NCBI GenBank assembly: GCA_000444245.1 | Contig: ATSW01006485.1 | Location: forward strand, 1-23,002 | Direction: 5' to 3' | Length of the DNA stretch: 23,002 nucleotides | From: Botryllus schlosseri | Lineage: Eukaryota > Chordata > Ascidiacea > Stolidobranchia > Styelidae | In this document: one piece after another, positions 8,991 through 18,802 of the stretch | How positions within the stretch are numbered: the first letter of the stretch is position 1 | Layout of the letters: each line of letters starts with the position of its first letter | Program-made: the position numbers and the translations under genes | The notes under the pieces: generated by a model | What the model was told of the DNA's origin: nothing | Database searches by the model: none | Seen by the model: the letters and a program-made list of their open reading frames with translations, nothing else

Positions 8991-11900
8991 CTACCGAAAG
9001 TATGCATTAACATTGATAGGGGATTGCTAACGTCCATTTAAATCCATGCACTGTTGGGGTTTTCAAAAGTAACTTTCTACTCGCCATTAAATTTTTTGGT
9101 TGGCTACAAAGACGCTACACACAAAATTTGGCTCAATTCCAACGTGCTGCGTTGTAGAATTAAAAATTTTATATTTAATATAGAAAAATTAAAAACAATT
9201 CAAGTTTTGCTGGCAACCACAGGGAATTGTTAGGTTTTCTACATTCCAAAATGAATAATGCTCAAAATATTGGATTTGGGTAGTTTTATAATACATAATT
9301 AAAGAATTTGCCTCCGTAAATACTATTTTTTTCCAAATCCAAAATTTTGTGCTCCAATTACTCCGCTTCTACTGGTTGGAATGGAGCCAAATTTGTCCAA
9401 AAATGAGATTTTAGACAACTCAACAATTGCATGGGGCTGAAAGTGAAATTTGAAAAAAAATATAATTTCTGGTATTAAATTTAAGATTTTTCAACTCCTG
9501 TAGATTCGCTGTTACACGTTGGACTTGAGCCAAATTTGGTGCGCCGCGTTTTTTAGCCAATCTAACAGTTTTACCGAATAGCCAGTAAAGTTTGAACAAC
9601 CCTAATGCAAAGATATTTCCTCACCAGATTCGATTTCATGAGATAGTTTCTGGCCTTGGCAGAAGCCACACGTCTTGCGACAGTTTTTACTGACGTAACG
9701 GTTATTCGAGCACCGGGACACCCAAAAGCTGCAGTGTTCGGATCTATCAGTACAATTCCCGACTTTTGTATCATGGAAGCCATCTTGATTCAGATGGTTA
9801 TCTGAAAAGGATTTTACGGTACGATGGCTATTGATATCGCTAAACAAACGATTTAGATAGCCAAGTAGGCCTACGACGTAGTGAAGATATTGATTTGGTA
9901 TAGCGGAATTTGTACGTAATGTAGTATAAAACCATAGCATTTCATTTCAAATCCACCTGCGTAACTCATTCGTATTGCAAAGTTTAGTATACAGGCGGTA
10001 GTGTCAAGTTATTCTAGCTTTACTTACTCGGCTTGTTTCTTTTATCACATAAGTTACACGTAAATCGACAGTTCTTTTTCGCGTACGGCTTGTAACATTT
10101 ATGCACCCACGAAGAGCAATTCTCGCGTCTGTCTTTACAATGTGGCTTTCGAATTTTCGTAGTGGTCGAGGTTAACGGGGTAGATGTTGCCGTTGTCACA
10201 TCGCTATGTTGTGATGAAGCACACGACCCGCAAGTCACTGGACAACGTTCTTGAACGGAGATCTTCGCACAGTGCGTCTTCTTTAGATAACAATTCCTGC
10301 CTTTATCTTTGCAGCGTGTCGCTTTTTCCGGCGCTGAAAGTAGATGAAAGATGAGACGCAGCCACTCTTAAAATTAACCTATACGTCAATCCGTTTACAA
10401 CCATTTACGATATATGTTGAGTAGTGGCATTATCTCAGCAGCAACTCGCACCGATTGTGTCACTATGTCACCAAGTCTATGAAATACAAAGATCCCATTG
10501 GCCTATTTTGCACGCATTCGTAGCCCAAAACCAATCACTAGGACTATAGCTAGCTAGACCATCCGTAAGAGATAGGTGATATGTATTCACGTATGTAGTT
10601 GATACTGCTATCGCTATGTGTACAAAGCACGGTAACGTACATTATCATACCAATGCAATTTTAGTTCTTACGAACGTTCAAATAGAGACTCACCACTGTC
10701 ACCAGTCAGTATCAAATGGAGTGTGCAAAATTTGAAGTTGTACGAAATCTCCCACAAAATAATATATATTTTAAGTTGATTTGCGAAATAATTTGCCCCC
10801 TCCCCCTAATTGGGGGTTTGGGGGGCGGCAGTTACGGCCTTGCCTCCAGTACAATCTAATCTTGGAGCACTCGGTTGCATATTACTATGTAATGCGTAGT
10901 TTATCAGCATGAACCACCCTATACTGCACCATTGTCGTGGAAAACATTAAATGTTATGTGCTGGGCCATATACTTTGAAGCGGAGTTTAATTAAGTTTTG
11001 CATATTGGTTATCATTGGACCCAACCAAAGTAGATCTACCTGTAGGTGTAGATACAAGACTCTTGGATTCAACGGTCATACTTGTGGCAGTTTCACAGAT
11101 CCTGCAAGTCTTGGGGCATATATCTCTTATGTGAGGCAGAGAAGAGCAATGGGACTCCCAATATGGGCATCCGACATCTTTGTTAGCACACATAGGTTTC
11201 TTCGTCTTTGTGATATAAGACTGCACTGAACAGAAAGTGTATACATCACGCACAGTACCACACGCTGTGACGAATTTACATCTGGTGGAATTCATATAGG
11301 ATGATGAATGATAGAAAGTTAGTGCTACTCTACTGCTTAATATGCAGAATAGATGTTTGTTACAAATTGCTAAGTCTGTTTTCCCAAAATCTGACCTGTC
11401 GAATAGACTGGAATTTGCGAGTTAGAGTAGCACCGTCCGCACGACAACTTGCATTGCACTCTTATGTGAGGAAGTGTCTCGCAATAAGTTGTCCACAAAG
11501 GGCAGTCCTCGTGTTCATCCTTACACATTGCGGGCGACTGCGATGAGCTTATAGTTGACGTCATAATTCGTTCTGGTTCACGGTCTTCATCATCTCGAAT
11601 GTAAGCATATTCAAGATTATATGTACGAAAACGACGTATATATTTTTGACATACCTTGTTCAGCGGATGAAGTTGTAATTGTCGCGCTGTCAGGCGTGCA
11701 AACGCTGCAGATNTGTNTANNNGACAGGTATTCAAGCATAAAGTCAGGATTTCTAGTACATTCGCCAACATTGGCCCAGTAATTACAAGACCAATTCGCG
11801 TCCTTGCAGGGGTCTGCTATTGGTGGTGCAACTGATTCGTGTTCTAAGTGACGAAAAACACCGTTATTACGATGGCAATTCGCTGATTTGGTGTGTTACA

Positions 11901-14900
11901 TCTATATCCNTTTCAAATGGTCAGTGTTGTGTATATGTCAAACTACCTAATTTAATACACGGTATACATTTGATCACAGGGCAAACTCACTGCAATCCAT
12001 TCGTACTTTATGATTGAAACCTTTCTTCTGGGACAGGTCTTCACATCTGCGCGAAAAGTATACCATGGAATAATCGCGATGCCCTAAACTTGTAATCTAT
12101 ATATATGATACCTTGGCACAATCTGATTTCTACACGGGAAGATGCCTTTTATTATTCTATGTAGTGTGGGATCATATTTCTTCAATTCTTTGTTTGTATT
12201 TATCTCATTTTGTATGCCATCTCCACCATGGAGACCTTCTCTTTGTTGGTTAAAATACGCTTGCACTCCTAAAAAATAGCCACCACAAGGTTATTAACGT
12301 ATCTCGCACAATATAGTTTTGGAGGCAAAGAATGTAATCTCACTCCGACTGACCACGCCTATTAGTGCAAGTCATGGGTGGGGAGTACTAGGGAATAGTG
12401 TGCAGGATATAACCAGGGCAGGGGTGGATATTGGTAGGATTTGTTTATTATTTTTTGGCCGGAGCGGGATAGGAGTCGGATTGCATTTGAAGAAATAATA
12501 CGATTGGAGACTATGGGGAATGTGTAGATTTGCCCCGTACTAACGCCTATATGCATGGTGTTATGTTCTTGATGTTGCTCGAACAATAACTCACGATGCG
12601 GATGTGCATATAATAGGCCACACATAAAGGCGATCCTTTGGAGTTAATTAAACAACAATCGATAGAAAAGATATATGGTACAGAAATGTGAGATTTACTG
12701 GTAAGCAGCCGCCTGCATACCTTCAGCAAAATATTCGAGATGATCCGTGTTGGCGTAAGTATTTCTCCACAAGTCCAAACGCTGTGCTTGTCGGTAGGAC
12801 TCACTGATCCAGAAATCCAATGTGGGCAAGGCGGTACGTGAAGCAACCGCGTGAATAGCGTGTGCTATCTCGTGAATAAGAACATCCTGAGAAGCGGAAT
12901 AGCTGTAAACAGACATAGAGAAAATATTTCGCATCTTCATATGGCCCATTAAAAATAACAAACTTGCTATGAAACATATAGGCTACCATGCTGCAGTTAC
13001 AAAGTCATATCGTAGAGCTTACGATCTAGAAGAAACTGTTCCGATAACCCCCCCATTTTCCCTGCTATGTGTTAAACCAGGTAATGATTGTCTATATTGG
13101 TGATTGGTTAATTGTCTTCAGAAACCAACTCTCTTGAGTACAGTAGGCTACAATCGTACATAAGAAATGGTTTTATCCGCGTGAGTGGTGATACTATATT
13201 ATTATTATTCTATATACCACTGGCTGACTGAATAGGATATCATGCTTTACGATAAACCATCACTTGAAATTTGTACCTGTCGTTCTCACAAAGTAAATGT
13301 TCTTCACCTATAACAGTAATAGGATTTTCCAGTGTTCCTCCCAGAGCCCGACCGCTCCAATGGACATAGGATTTCAATTCTGGCACCTATAAATACGGTG
13401 TCTGAGCGCTCGTATCAAATGATTTGATACTTCAACAGAGCCCATCACATCATCTTTATCGGGGCCAATGCGAAATCAGAAACGCTATTGAAATGCAAAC
13501 AATGCAGTATGGGACAAACCAAATTTGCCTCATTTGAAACGTAACATCAAAACTCGGCGACTTCCATGAACTATATGCAGTCATTTTCTGGTTTATTACA
13601 CTGGTCAACACATATTTTTAGGCAGACAAAGTAAGAGTGGTTTTGGGGGTTCTGAAGGGCACTGATTCCGAATTTGACCTTCGTTTTTTTCAAATTGGCT
13701 ATATTTTTGGAGATAATCCACGGGACTATTTTGACTAAAATCTCATATTTTCGCTGTATGTGCTAGATAAAAAATCGGTTCAGTCGTACTATAAAGTTCA
13801 GAAATTCAATCTACTTGTTATTTTGACGCGCTGAAGCCTGTTTTAAATCAAAATACATCAACAGTGTTATATTTCGGGGTATTAGATTTATCATAATTGG
13901 AGACTTTCACGGATATCATGTACATAAATAAACTTCAATCATGTATATAAGTATTTACCTAAATACTCAAATAACGTTGCATTATGTGAATCAGTTCTAT
14001 GATAACCACCTATTTTAAATTCAAAATAATCAGTTGGAATATAATATTAATAACTTATCTTAAAGCAAAATTAGTTCTTGTACTATTTTCGGTTGTAAGC
14101 AATTTAGTGCAGTTTTTCGAAAGGTTTCAGCAATAGTCTGCCATAATATGTTCGTCGCATCTGCACTGATATCTTTCTTTTGTTGNTTTNANGTATTGGT
14201 GGANCCTTTCCCCTTTNTATTCCCTCTAATCAACAATATTATCAGAAAATATATCAAGATGACTNAACAGGAANTNNGANTTAATGNTCATGTTNNCTCC
14301 NAGNTTTCCATANGCAGATACCNATTCTCGGACCAACTGTTTGTAGTTNNGTGCTTTGTGNTNTNNCAAAAAGTNTTATTTACTANATNCTAGAAGGGAT
14401 TCNATGNAGTGAGCACCTTTCTTAATATGANATTGTATTTATTGGTCCGTATTCGAATCTGAATGAGTATTTGAGTATTTTAGTTAAGCTTTCCAGGGAA
14501 AAACTTGATAGCTTTATAATCCTCTTTCATCTAGGTAGAATGACCAATCGGTATAGAAGAAAATATATTTCCATTGTGCAAAAGTACAATTTTTAGGCTT
14601 GACAAACTGCTTTTTTAACAAACAAAGTTCCCGCATCAGGTCATGTTAATATTGATGGAATAACTGAGAACGACATGAGTGTTCATCATAGTCAATTATC
14701 TATTTATGGGCAGTATAAAAGTCGAAAAATCTAAGATTTACTTTCGAGCAAGTGAAATATCCAAGTGTAAATACAGTGATTTTAAGCTTTTTTATGGGTA
14801 TAAATATCTTCTTTTCTAGAGCCAATCTGACAAAACTAATGTGAAATTCGCAATCGGCAACCTTGAAAACCCCAGAAACGGCTACTAGATGTTCTGCCAA

Positions 14901-17720
14901 ATTTTTTTTCTTCATTTTTTTGACCAGTGTTATTGAGTTCATCAATAATAACGGCTTAATTCTCACCATCGGAACTGTCTGGTTCATTGCCATCACGGTT
15001 ATCCTGCCTTTGTTGGTGAAAAGATGATCGCGCATATCTTTCCTCTCGGCAAGCAAGACACGAAGCGTATAGCATGCCCTTTGCAAAGCTCTGAAGGCGA
15101 GACAGAAAACACTGTACAAAGCGCACACGCTGCAAGCAGAGCCCGAAAAAAAGCCCGACAACGGAATGTGGCATAACTATTGGTTGGGAATTCTCAGGTA
15201 TTTCTGTCATCAGGTATATTGGAAATGCGACGGAAGAACAAAAGTAGAAAATTCTGCGCAAAATGCAACAACAAAAAACAAAAACAAATTCGAATTGAAT
15301 CTTATTTCGCGTTACCGTCTCTAAAACCGCCAATTGTACAATACATCAGCACTCCTCAAATATTCAAATTGAAAAATCCAATTATATATATGTGATTATC
15401 GCCAAGACTATGCTGTCTGAATATCGTTAGTGAATGTAAAAAATATCATTGCTTAAACTGGTCTTCCAGTTCATGCAATTGTGGGTTACGGATGTCTAGA
15501 TTGTCTAGATCAGTGCTCTTCAACCTTTTTTGGAGTGGTGCACCTTTGAAAGTTGTAGCTCTGACTCATGCACCCCTGTCAGGTGCATACATAAACTGCA
15601 TGTGTTAACTAAAATAAAGTTAATAAGTTTCATCTATCGTTCGAATTGTCAAATATTGAGCCAATATAGAGAATGATTACTGAAATTAGGTCGACAAAAT
15701 CACGAGTTTCGCCCACAGGATATAAACCATTGATTTCAAGTGTAATGTTTATCATATGCCCCCTATGCACCCTTTGTACTGGTTAACCCCATGCACATTT
15801 TTATGCACACCGTGAACACCGACCGGTTGAAAAGCACTGGTCTAGCCAAAATAGCAGTGATTGCGGCTCAAAGAATCAGCAGTTGCATTAGATACGTTAC
15901 AGTAGAGTTACCCTATTTTGGAATCGGGAAAGGAGAATCAGAAAAGTTAGTTGACGGAAATTGAAAACACCTGATTTTGTAATATTTACTGGAAATCTTG
16001 TCGTGTAGACTAAAAAAATGTCGTCACTTTGACTTTACTTCCGATTCACCCAGTTTTTACGTTAATCTGTTGGTACTGACTGATAAAATGGTCATAACAT
16101 TATTCGACTCCCGAATGACCCGCTCGAACGTATCCGTAATACCTATTTCACGTCATTTATGCCGATTTTCCCTCGACTCTGTGTCCATTATCCTATAGTT
16201 ATAAAAGCTGTAAAGGAGGACGAATTGCCGAAAAGGATGACATTTAGACGTCCTCGGAGGACATTTTCAATTTCCCTAAACAGGAGAACAAATCCTCCTA
16301 AAGGAGGAGATATGGTATCCCTATGTTACAGAAACTTCACAACATCACTAACCTTTTATCGACAATTTTCGACGCCATAATGGGTATGCCGTACGCACTT
16401 GTGTACTTGTTATAAAACGTCGTGTTTAACTCGAAGTATTCCGCCATACGTGGTGGTATTTTCGTAACCTAGGAAGAAAACGACATACTTTCTTGATCTT
16501 TGTGACATTTACCTGGACATTCACCTGATGTCTAATATAGTCAACTGGCACTGTAGCATAAATATATAACATCTGTTTGTAATCCCGGAATTTCCTACAT
16601 GATAAATATAGTGCAACGCTGTTATTTCCTACAGGAACGGCAATTCCCATAAGCACTGTGGCTTTATCGAAATGGCTACGTAGCAGATAGCGATACAGGG
16701 ATGGACGGACGGAACCAGAAATTTAAATGGAAATGATCGTAATTTTTGCATATATTATTCGCCAGCTATACAGGTTAGCAGAGTTGGTCAGTAACGACGT
16801 ATTCTTATACTTTTTTGGAGTACTCCAACATAAGTTTTGCATACTAACATTATATTTACTGAATTCGTTATGTTTTTGACTACTGCCACTTCGGCTTAGC
16901 AAAACTACTTACTCGGGATTTTTTTTAAATAGAAAGTATAGTTTTGGATATGTTTCCATCACGTTTACGAGTGAAATTGTCATTAGGACTGCGTGAAATA
17001 TACCCTGTATCACGATAACTGAATATTTTATCAATAATCCCATTTTGCACTAGTCCTTTTTGCGTTACTCGTGAATATGCACAATACAATATCGAAGCTA
17101 TAGACACTTTCGATCGGCTACTAAAAATAAGCGACGTCTCGACCAAATCTACATTCCGAAACTAATCACTGGAGTTCTTTTCAAATCTTCATGTTCTACC
17201 GACACTTAAAGTAATTTTGAATGGTTGGGAATCGAATCGCTACTCCATATTGCAATTGTATTGAAATATACCATTACTTCTGCACCTGACTTCCAACGAT
17301 GACTAGTTTCACCGCATCTGCACGTTTGACAAGTTTTCATATAATATATCAAGCAGTAGCATAACGATCTCGACTACAAACGGGAGACTAGTGGTATAAA
17401 GCCGTCGCTTCACTATAATGGAAGTGTACGGTACGCTTGTTCCACAGAATAAGAGTGTGGCGAAGGCTAATGCTGTGTACCACTGTACTTAGTGCATGCC
17501 ATCATACTACCACCCGGGATGCAAATATCAAGTTGAACGATCACATACAGCGAGTCATGAAATGATCTACCAAATAAAATCAGCGAATAAGGAATATTAA
17601 CCTTCCTGCATCTGTTTGAAAGTGGAGCCTCTGTAATAGCCCTTTTCGGACGTCCGATCGTATGCTTTTTGAAAATAGGTGTATCGGGGTATTCAACAGA
17701 AGTTAAGAGAGCCATCATTC
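8854..17720 (-). CDS. Secreted zinc metallopeptidase-like protein with seven ShK domains, 5'-partial (13 exons)
   Basis: Exons in transcript order are 17720-17602 (probable), 16468-16353, 15090-14967, 13386-13277, 12902-12721, 12268-12112, 12046-11991, 11816-11655, 11593-11396, 11225-11040, 10333-10028, 9801-9625 and 8990-8854 (TAG at 8856-8854). Every join keeps one frame; after the first partial codon the total is 676 codons including the stop. The N-terminal half is a zincin-like domain with HEIAH and EYFAEG; the C-terminal half is seven six-cysteine ShK modules. Such modules in animals act in protein binding or channel block and often follow secreted peptidases; here a matrix or substrate-targeting role is an inference. 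The signal-peptide exon is not found in 17721-18120 and may lie upstream, possibly beyond the transposon nest. No symbol is recognised. Confidence 0.85.
9054..9604. mobile_element. hAT-like element with long, diverged inverted repeats inside the last metallopeptidase intron
   Basis: About 120 bp at each end are inverted copies of each other: left TTGGGGTTTTCAAA, TTGGTTGGCTA, AATTTGGCTCAATTCCAACG; right (inverted) TAGGGTTGTTCAAA, AGATTGGCTA, AATTTGGCTCAAGTCCAACG. A third partial copy lies near 9362-9400. Flanks ATGCACTG (9046-9053) and ATGCAAAG (9605-9612) match at 6 of 8. There is no coding frame. It fills most of intron 8991-9624. Confidence 0.6.
9625..9801 (-). CDS. ShK domain 6
   Basis: After CCTTTTCAG the exon encodes CTDRSEHCSFWVSRC ... 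CRKTCGFC and a short tail, leaving at the donor G|GTGAGG (9624) in phase 1. Reading through this donor gives an alternative end, GEEISLH, with TAG at 9604-9602. The intron that follows (9624-8991) is almost filled by a transposon-like element. Confidence 0.85.
10028..10333 (-). CDS. ShK domains 4 and 5 in one exon
   Basis: After the acceptor CTACTTTCAG the exon encodes CKDKGRNCYLKKTHC ... CPVTCGSC, a Thr/Ser linker, then CKDRRENCSSWVHKC ... CRFTCNLC. Domain 4 has Tyr-Leu-Lys where the other copies have a Trp after the second Cys. The donor A|GTAAGTAA is nearly consensus. If the intron is retained the frame stops at once, at 10022-10020, giving a five-ShK form. Confidence 0.87.
11040..11593 (-). 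CDS. ShK domains 2 and 3 (one per exon)
   Basis: Exon 11593-11396 encodes an acidic linker (DEDREPERIM) and CKDEHEDCPLWTTYC ... CKLSCGRC. Exon 11225-11040 encodes CANKDVGCPYWESHC ... CPKTCRIC. Each has six Cys in the ShK order C-C-C-C-xxx-C-xx-C and each exon is phase 1-1. The two share LPHIR between the third and fourth Cys, so they look like a recent duplication. The acceptor of 11593 (ATTCGAG) has a poor pyrimidine tract, so that exon's start is the least certain here. Confidence 0.82.
11655..12046 (-). CDS. Linker exon and first ShK domain
   Basis: Exon 12046-11991 encodes CEDLSQKKGF and RMDC, a short two-Cys stretch closing the peptidase part. Exon 11816-11655 (phase 1-1) encodes DPCKDANWSCNYWANVGEC, then Cys-x-x-Cys before a Thr/Ser linker, the first ShK module. 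N characters at 11713-11722 fall inside this ShK domain and hide at least one expected Cys. The acceptor is a tandem TAGCAG (11819-11814), which could add or omit one residue. Confidence 0.82.
12112..13386 (-). CDS. Catalytic-core exons of the metallopeptidase
   Basis: Exon 13386-13277 encodes VPELKSYVHWSGRALGGT and GEEHLLCEND. Exon 12902-12721 encodes DVLIHEIAHAIH, a helix, then WRNTYANTDHLEYFAEG. Exon 12268-12112 continues VQAYFNQQREGL ... KYDPTLHRIIKGIFP. HEIAH (12874-12860) supplies two zinc-binding His and the catalytic Glu. EYFAE (12736-12722) supplies a candidate third ligand 46 residues after the first His, with a Tyr seven residues before it. This spacing resembles the lethal-factor-like M34 group of gluzincins, where Tyr and Glu follow HExxH at a similar distance. 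The active-site residues are intact, so catalysis is plausible; the substrate is unknown. The family assignment rests on remembered motifs. Confidence 0.85.
13387..14966. other. 1.6-kb intron with an ambiguous-base cluster
   Basis: Intron between metallopeptidase exons 15090-14967 and 13386-13277. It is AT-rich; N characters are scattered through 14186-14431. The stretch around 13625-13790 resembles dispersed repeat sequence, but I cannot name it. No exon or RNA gene is seen. Confidence 0.6.
14967..16468 (-). CDS. N-terminal exons of the peptidase domain
   Basis: Exon 16468-16353 encodes KIPPRMAEYFELN followed by FYNKYTSAYGIPIMASKIV. The KY-x-x-x-GIPI-x-AS pattern recurs, from my memory of the family, at the start of uncharacterised animal secreted proteins that carry HExxH with EYFAEG. 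Exon 15090-14967 continues with ALQRACYTLRVLLAERKDMR and ITVMAMNQTVPM, an amphipathic helix then a beta strand. The AG|A junction restores an Arg and the donor ATG|GTGAGA is in phase 0 with the next exon. Both exons are short and were recovered by splice phase plus pattern. Confidence 0.82.
15511..15839. mobile_element. Non-autonomous hAT-like element (MITE), 329 bp
   Basis: The terminal inverted repeats are CAGTGCTCTTCAACC and CAGTGCTTTTCAACC, one mismatch in 15. Target duplications are GTCTAGAT (15503-15510) and GTCTAGCC (15840-15847), 6 of 8. GTGCA-containing sequence recurs inside both ends. It lies in the intron between metallopeptidase exons 16468-16353 and 15090-14967 and has no coding frame. 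Confidence 0.8.
16213..16308. repeat. Cluster of GGAGGA/TCCTCC palindromes
   Basis: GTCCTCGGAGGAC (16250-16262) and TCCTCC-TAAA-GGAGGA (16293-16308) are short perfect inverted repeats, and GGAGGA occurs again near 16215. The stretch lies just downstream of exon 16468-16353, in its intron. Possibly a foldback remnant; no ends or duplications were found. Confidence 0.4.
16469..17601. other. Intron following the probable propeptide exon
   Basis: AT-rich. Around 16777-16830 the text AGAGTTGGTCAGTAACG and GGAGTACTCC resembles a hAT-type end, without a partner. Minus-strand open frames at 16426-16656 and 16925-17146 have no usable splice borders in phase. Confidence 0.45.
17602..17720 (-). CDS. 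Probable propeptide exon of the metallopeptidase gene
   Basis: After the acceptor CTCACACAG the frame reads two partial-codon bases, then MMALLTSVEYPDTPIF, an RPKR basic site and LSNRCRK, ending at the donor AAG|GTTAAT. Its phase (1 in, 0 out) matches the phase-0 acceptor of the next exon at 16468. RPKR looks like a furin-type cleavage site, which would suit a propeptide. The donor is weak and there is no homology I recognise, so membership in the gene is likely rather than certain. The 1.1-kb intron to the next exon shows no clear additional coding exon. Confidence 0.5.
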
Positions 17721-18120
17721 CTGTGTGAGATACAAAGACGTAGATAATTCAATAAGATTGTAGAATTATAGATGCGTCTGAATACATTTTGCTGAGTTAT
17801 TGTATCGTTAGGCCACATAAACGATTCGCACCAGATTCGAAACTTTGTTTGTTGTTGTGTTATTTAGAAAGTTATAATAGCGAAGCAACTACTACAGCCG
17901 ATTCGGACACTTTTCATGTAGTCCAACACTATAAAGTGTGAACCAGTAGTCTCAACCTTTTACCCGTCCCATTTCAGAAATTTAGTTTTCATGATCTGGC
18001 GCCCTTGGGTTAGGACTTGGCTAGTCTACTAATTATAATTAACGATCTAAAAATTGTATGTACTATACTTTTCAGGATCAAAGCAGGCCGCCGTAACAAC
18101 CTTCGGGTAAGGGCTCAAAC
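17721..18120. other. Spacer upstream of the probable propeptide exon
   Basis: No minus-strand signal-peptide exon was found here. CAGTAGTCTCAACCTTTT at 17944 resembles the hAT-type end seen at 15511 but has no visible partner, so it is at most a fragment. Confidence 0.4.
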
Positions 18121-18156
18121 CAGACTTGGACAACTAGAAAATTTTCAGCTTTTCCG

Positions 18157-18300
18157 AATTAGATTAGAATTAGAATTAGAGCTACACAAGTTTTTCCCAA
18201 TTAGATTAGAATTAGAAGTAGAGCTACACAGCTTTTTATAAATTAGATTAGAATTAGAATTAGAAATACAATTTTTTGCCAAATTAGATTAGAATTAGGA
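18157..18300 (+). repeat. Left subterminal array of 42-bp units
   Basis: Units starting AATTAGATTAGAATTAGA begin at 18157, 18199, 18241 and 18282, with variable spacers of the ACACAAGTTTTT type. They lie just inside the left end of the outer element. Confidence 0.88.
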
Positions 18301-18802
18301 TTACTGAATTCTCAAAAACTTTGAAATTTAATGAAATTGTGAATGGGAAATAAATGCAGCAAAAACCAGTTCATATCAATTTACAGTGCATTCCCATAAC
18401 ATGCATGAGAATGGCTAACGTTTGTACGCCAAGCTTGGCTCGTTTTGTACTATACCAGAGTTCACCACCATCGTGACCGGCAATCTAATTTGTGATTTTG
18501 GAAGAACGCGAAACAAAGCATTTTGGAATGCTAAAATTAATTTCAGTTTCAAATTATTGTTGTTGTTTCAAAATAAGCTATTCGCCTTTGCGCAACAACA
18601 CTATTCCACAGTAGCTGAAACGGCTTCGGCGATGGCAACATCATTATATCGATGAAGTGGAGAGTCAGCTGATATCAATAAGCAATTAAGCATATTGCTT
18701 TGACGTTCAACGGCTCAGACACTGCCAAGACCGAGACGCTTAGAAAGCGGCATAGGACTTCCCCCAAGATCAATCTTTTGGATGAGATAGTCTTTCAGCA
18801 AG

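Noticed and set aside
8827-9030. Plus-strand open frame of 67 codons
   Set aside because: It is the antisense shadow of the seventh ShK exon, which has six cysteines, a phase-1 acceptor and a stop on the minus strand.
15180-15395. Plus-strand frame of 71 Lys-rich codons
   Set aside because: AT-rich intronic sequence without splice support or a recognisable domain.
16426-16656. Minus-strand frame overlapping exon 16468-16353
   Set aside because: It is in another frame from the spliced exon with KYTSAYGIPI and has no coding pattern of its own.
16925-17146. Minus-strand frame of 73 codons as a possible extra exon of the metallopeptidase
   Set aside because: No acceptor and donor pair fits the phase-0 join between 17602 and 16468.
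18157-18300. Possible CRISPR array
   Set aside because: Units are 41-43 bp with diverged, near-continuous repeats and no unique spacers of constant length, inside an animal transposon.
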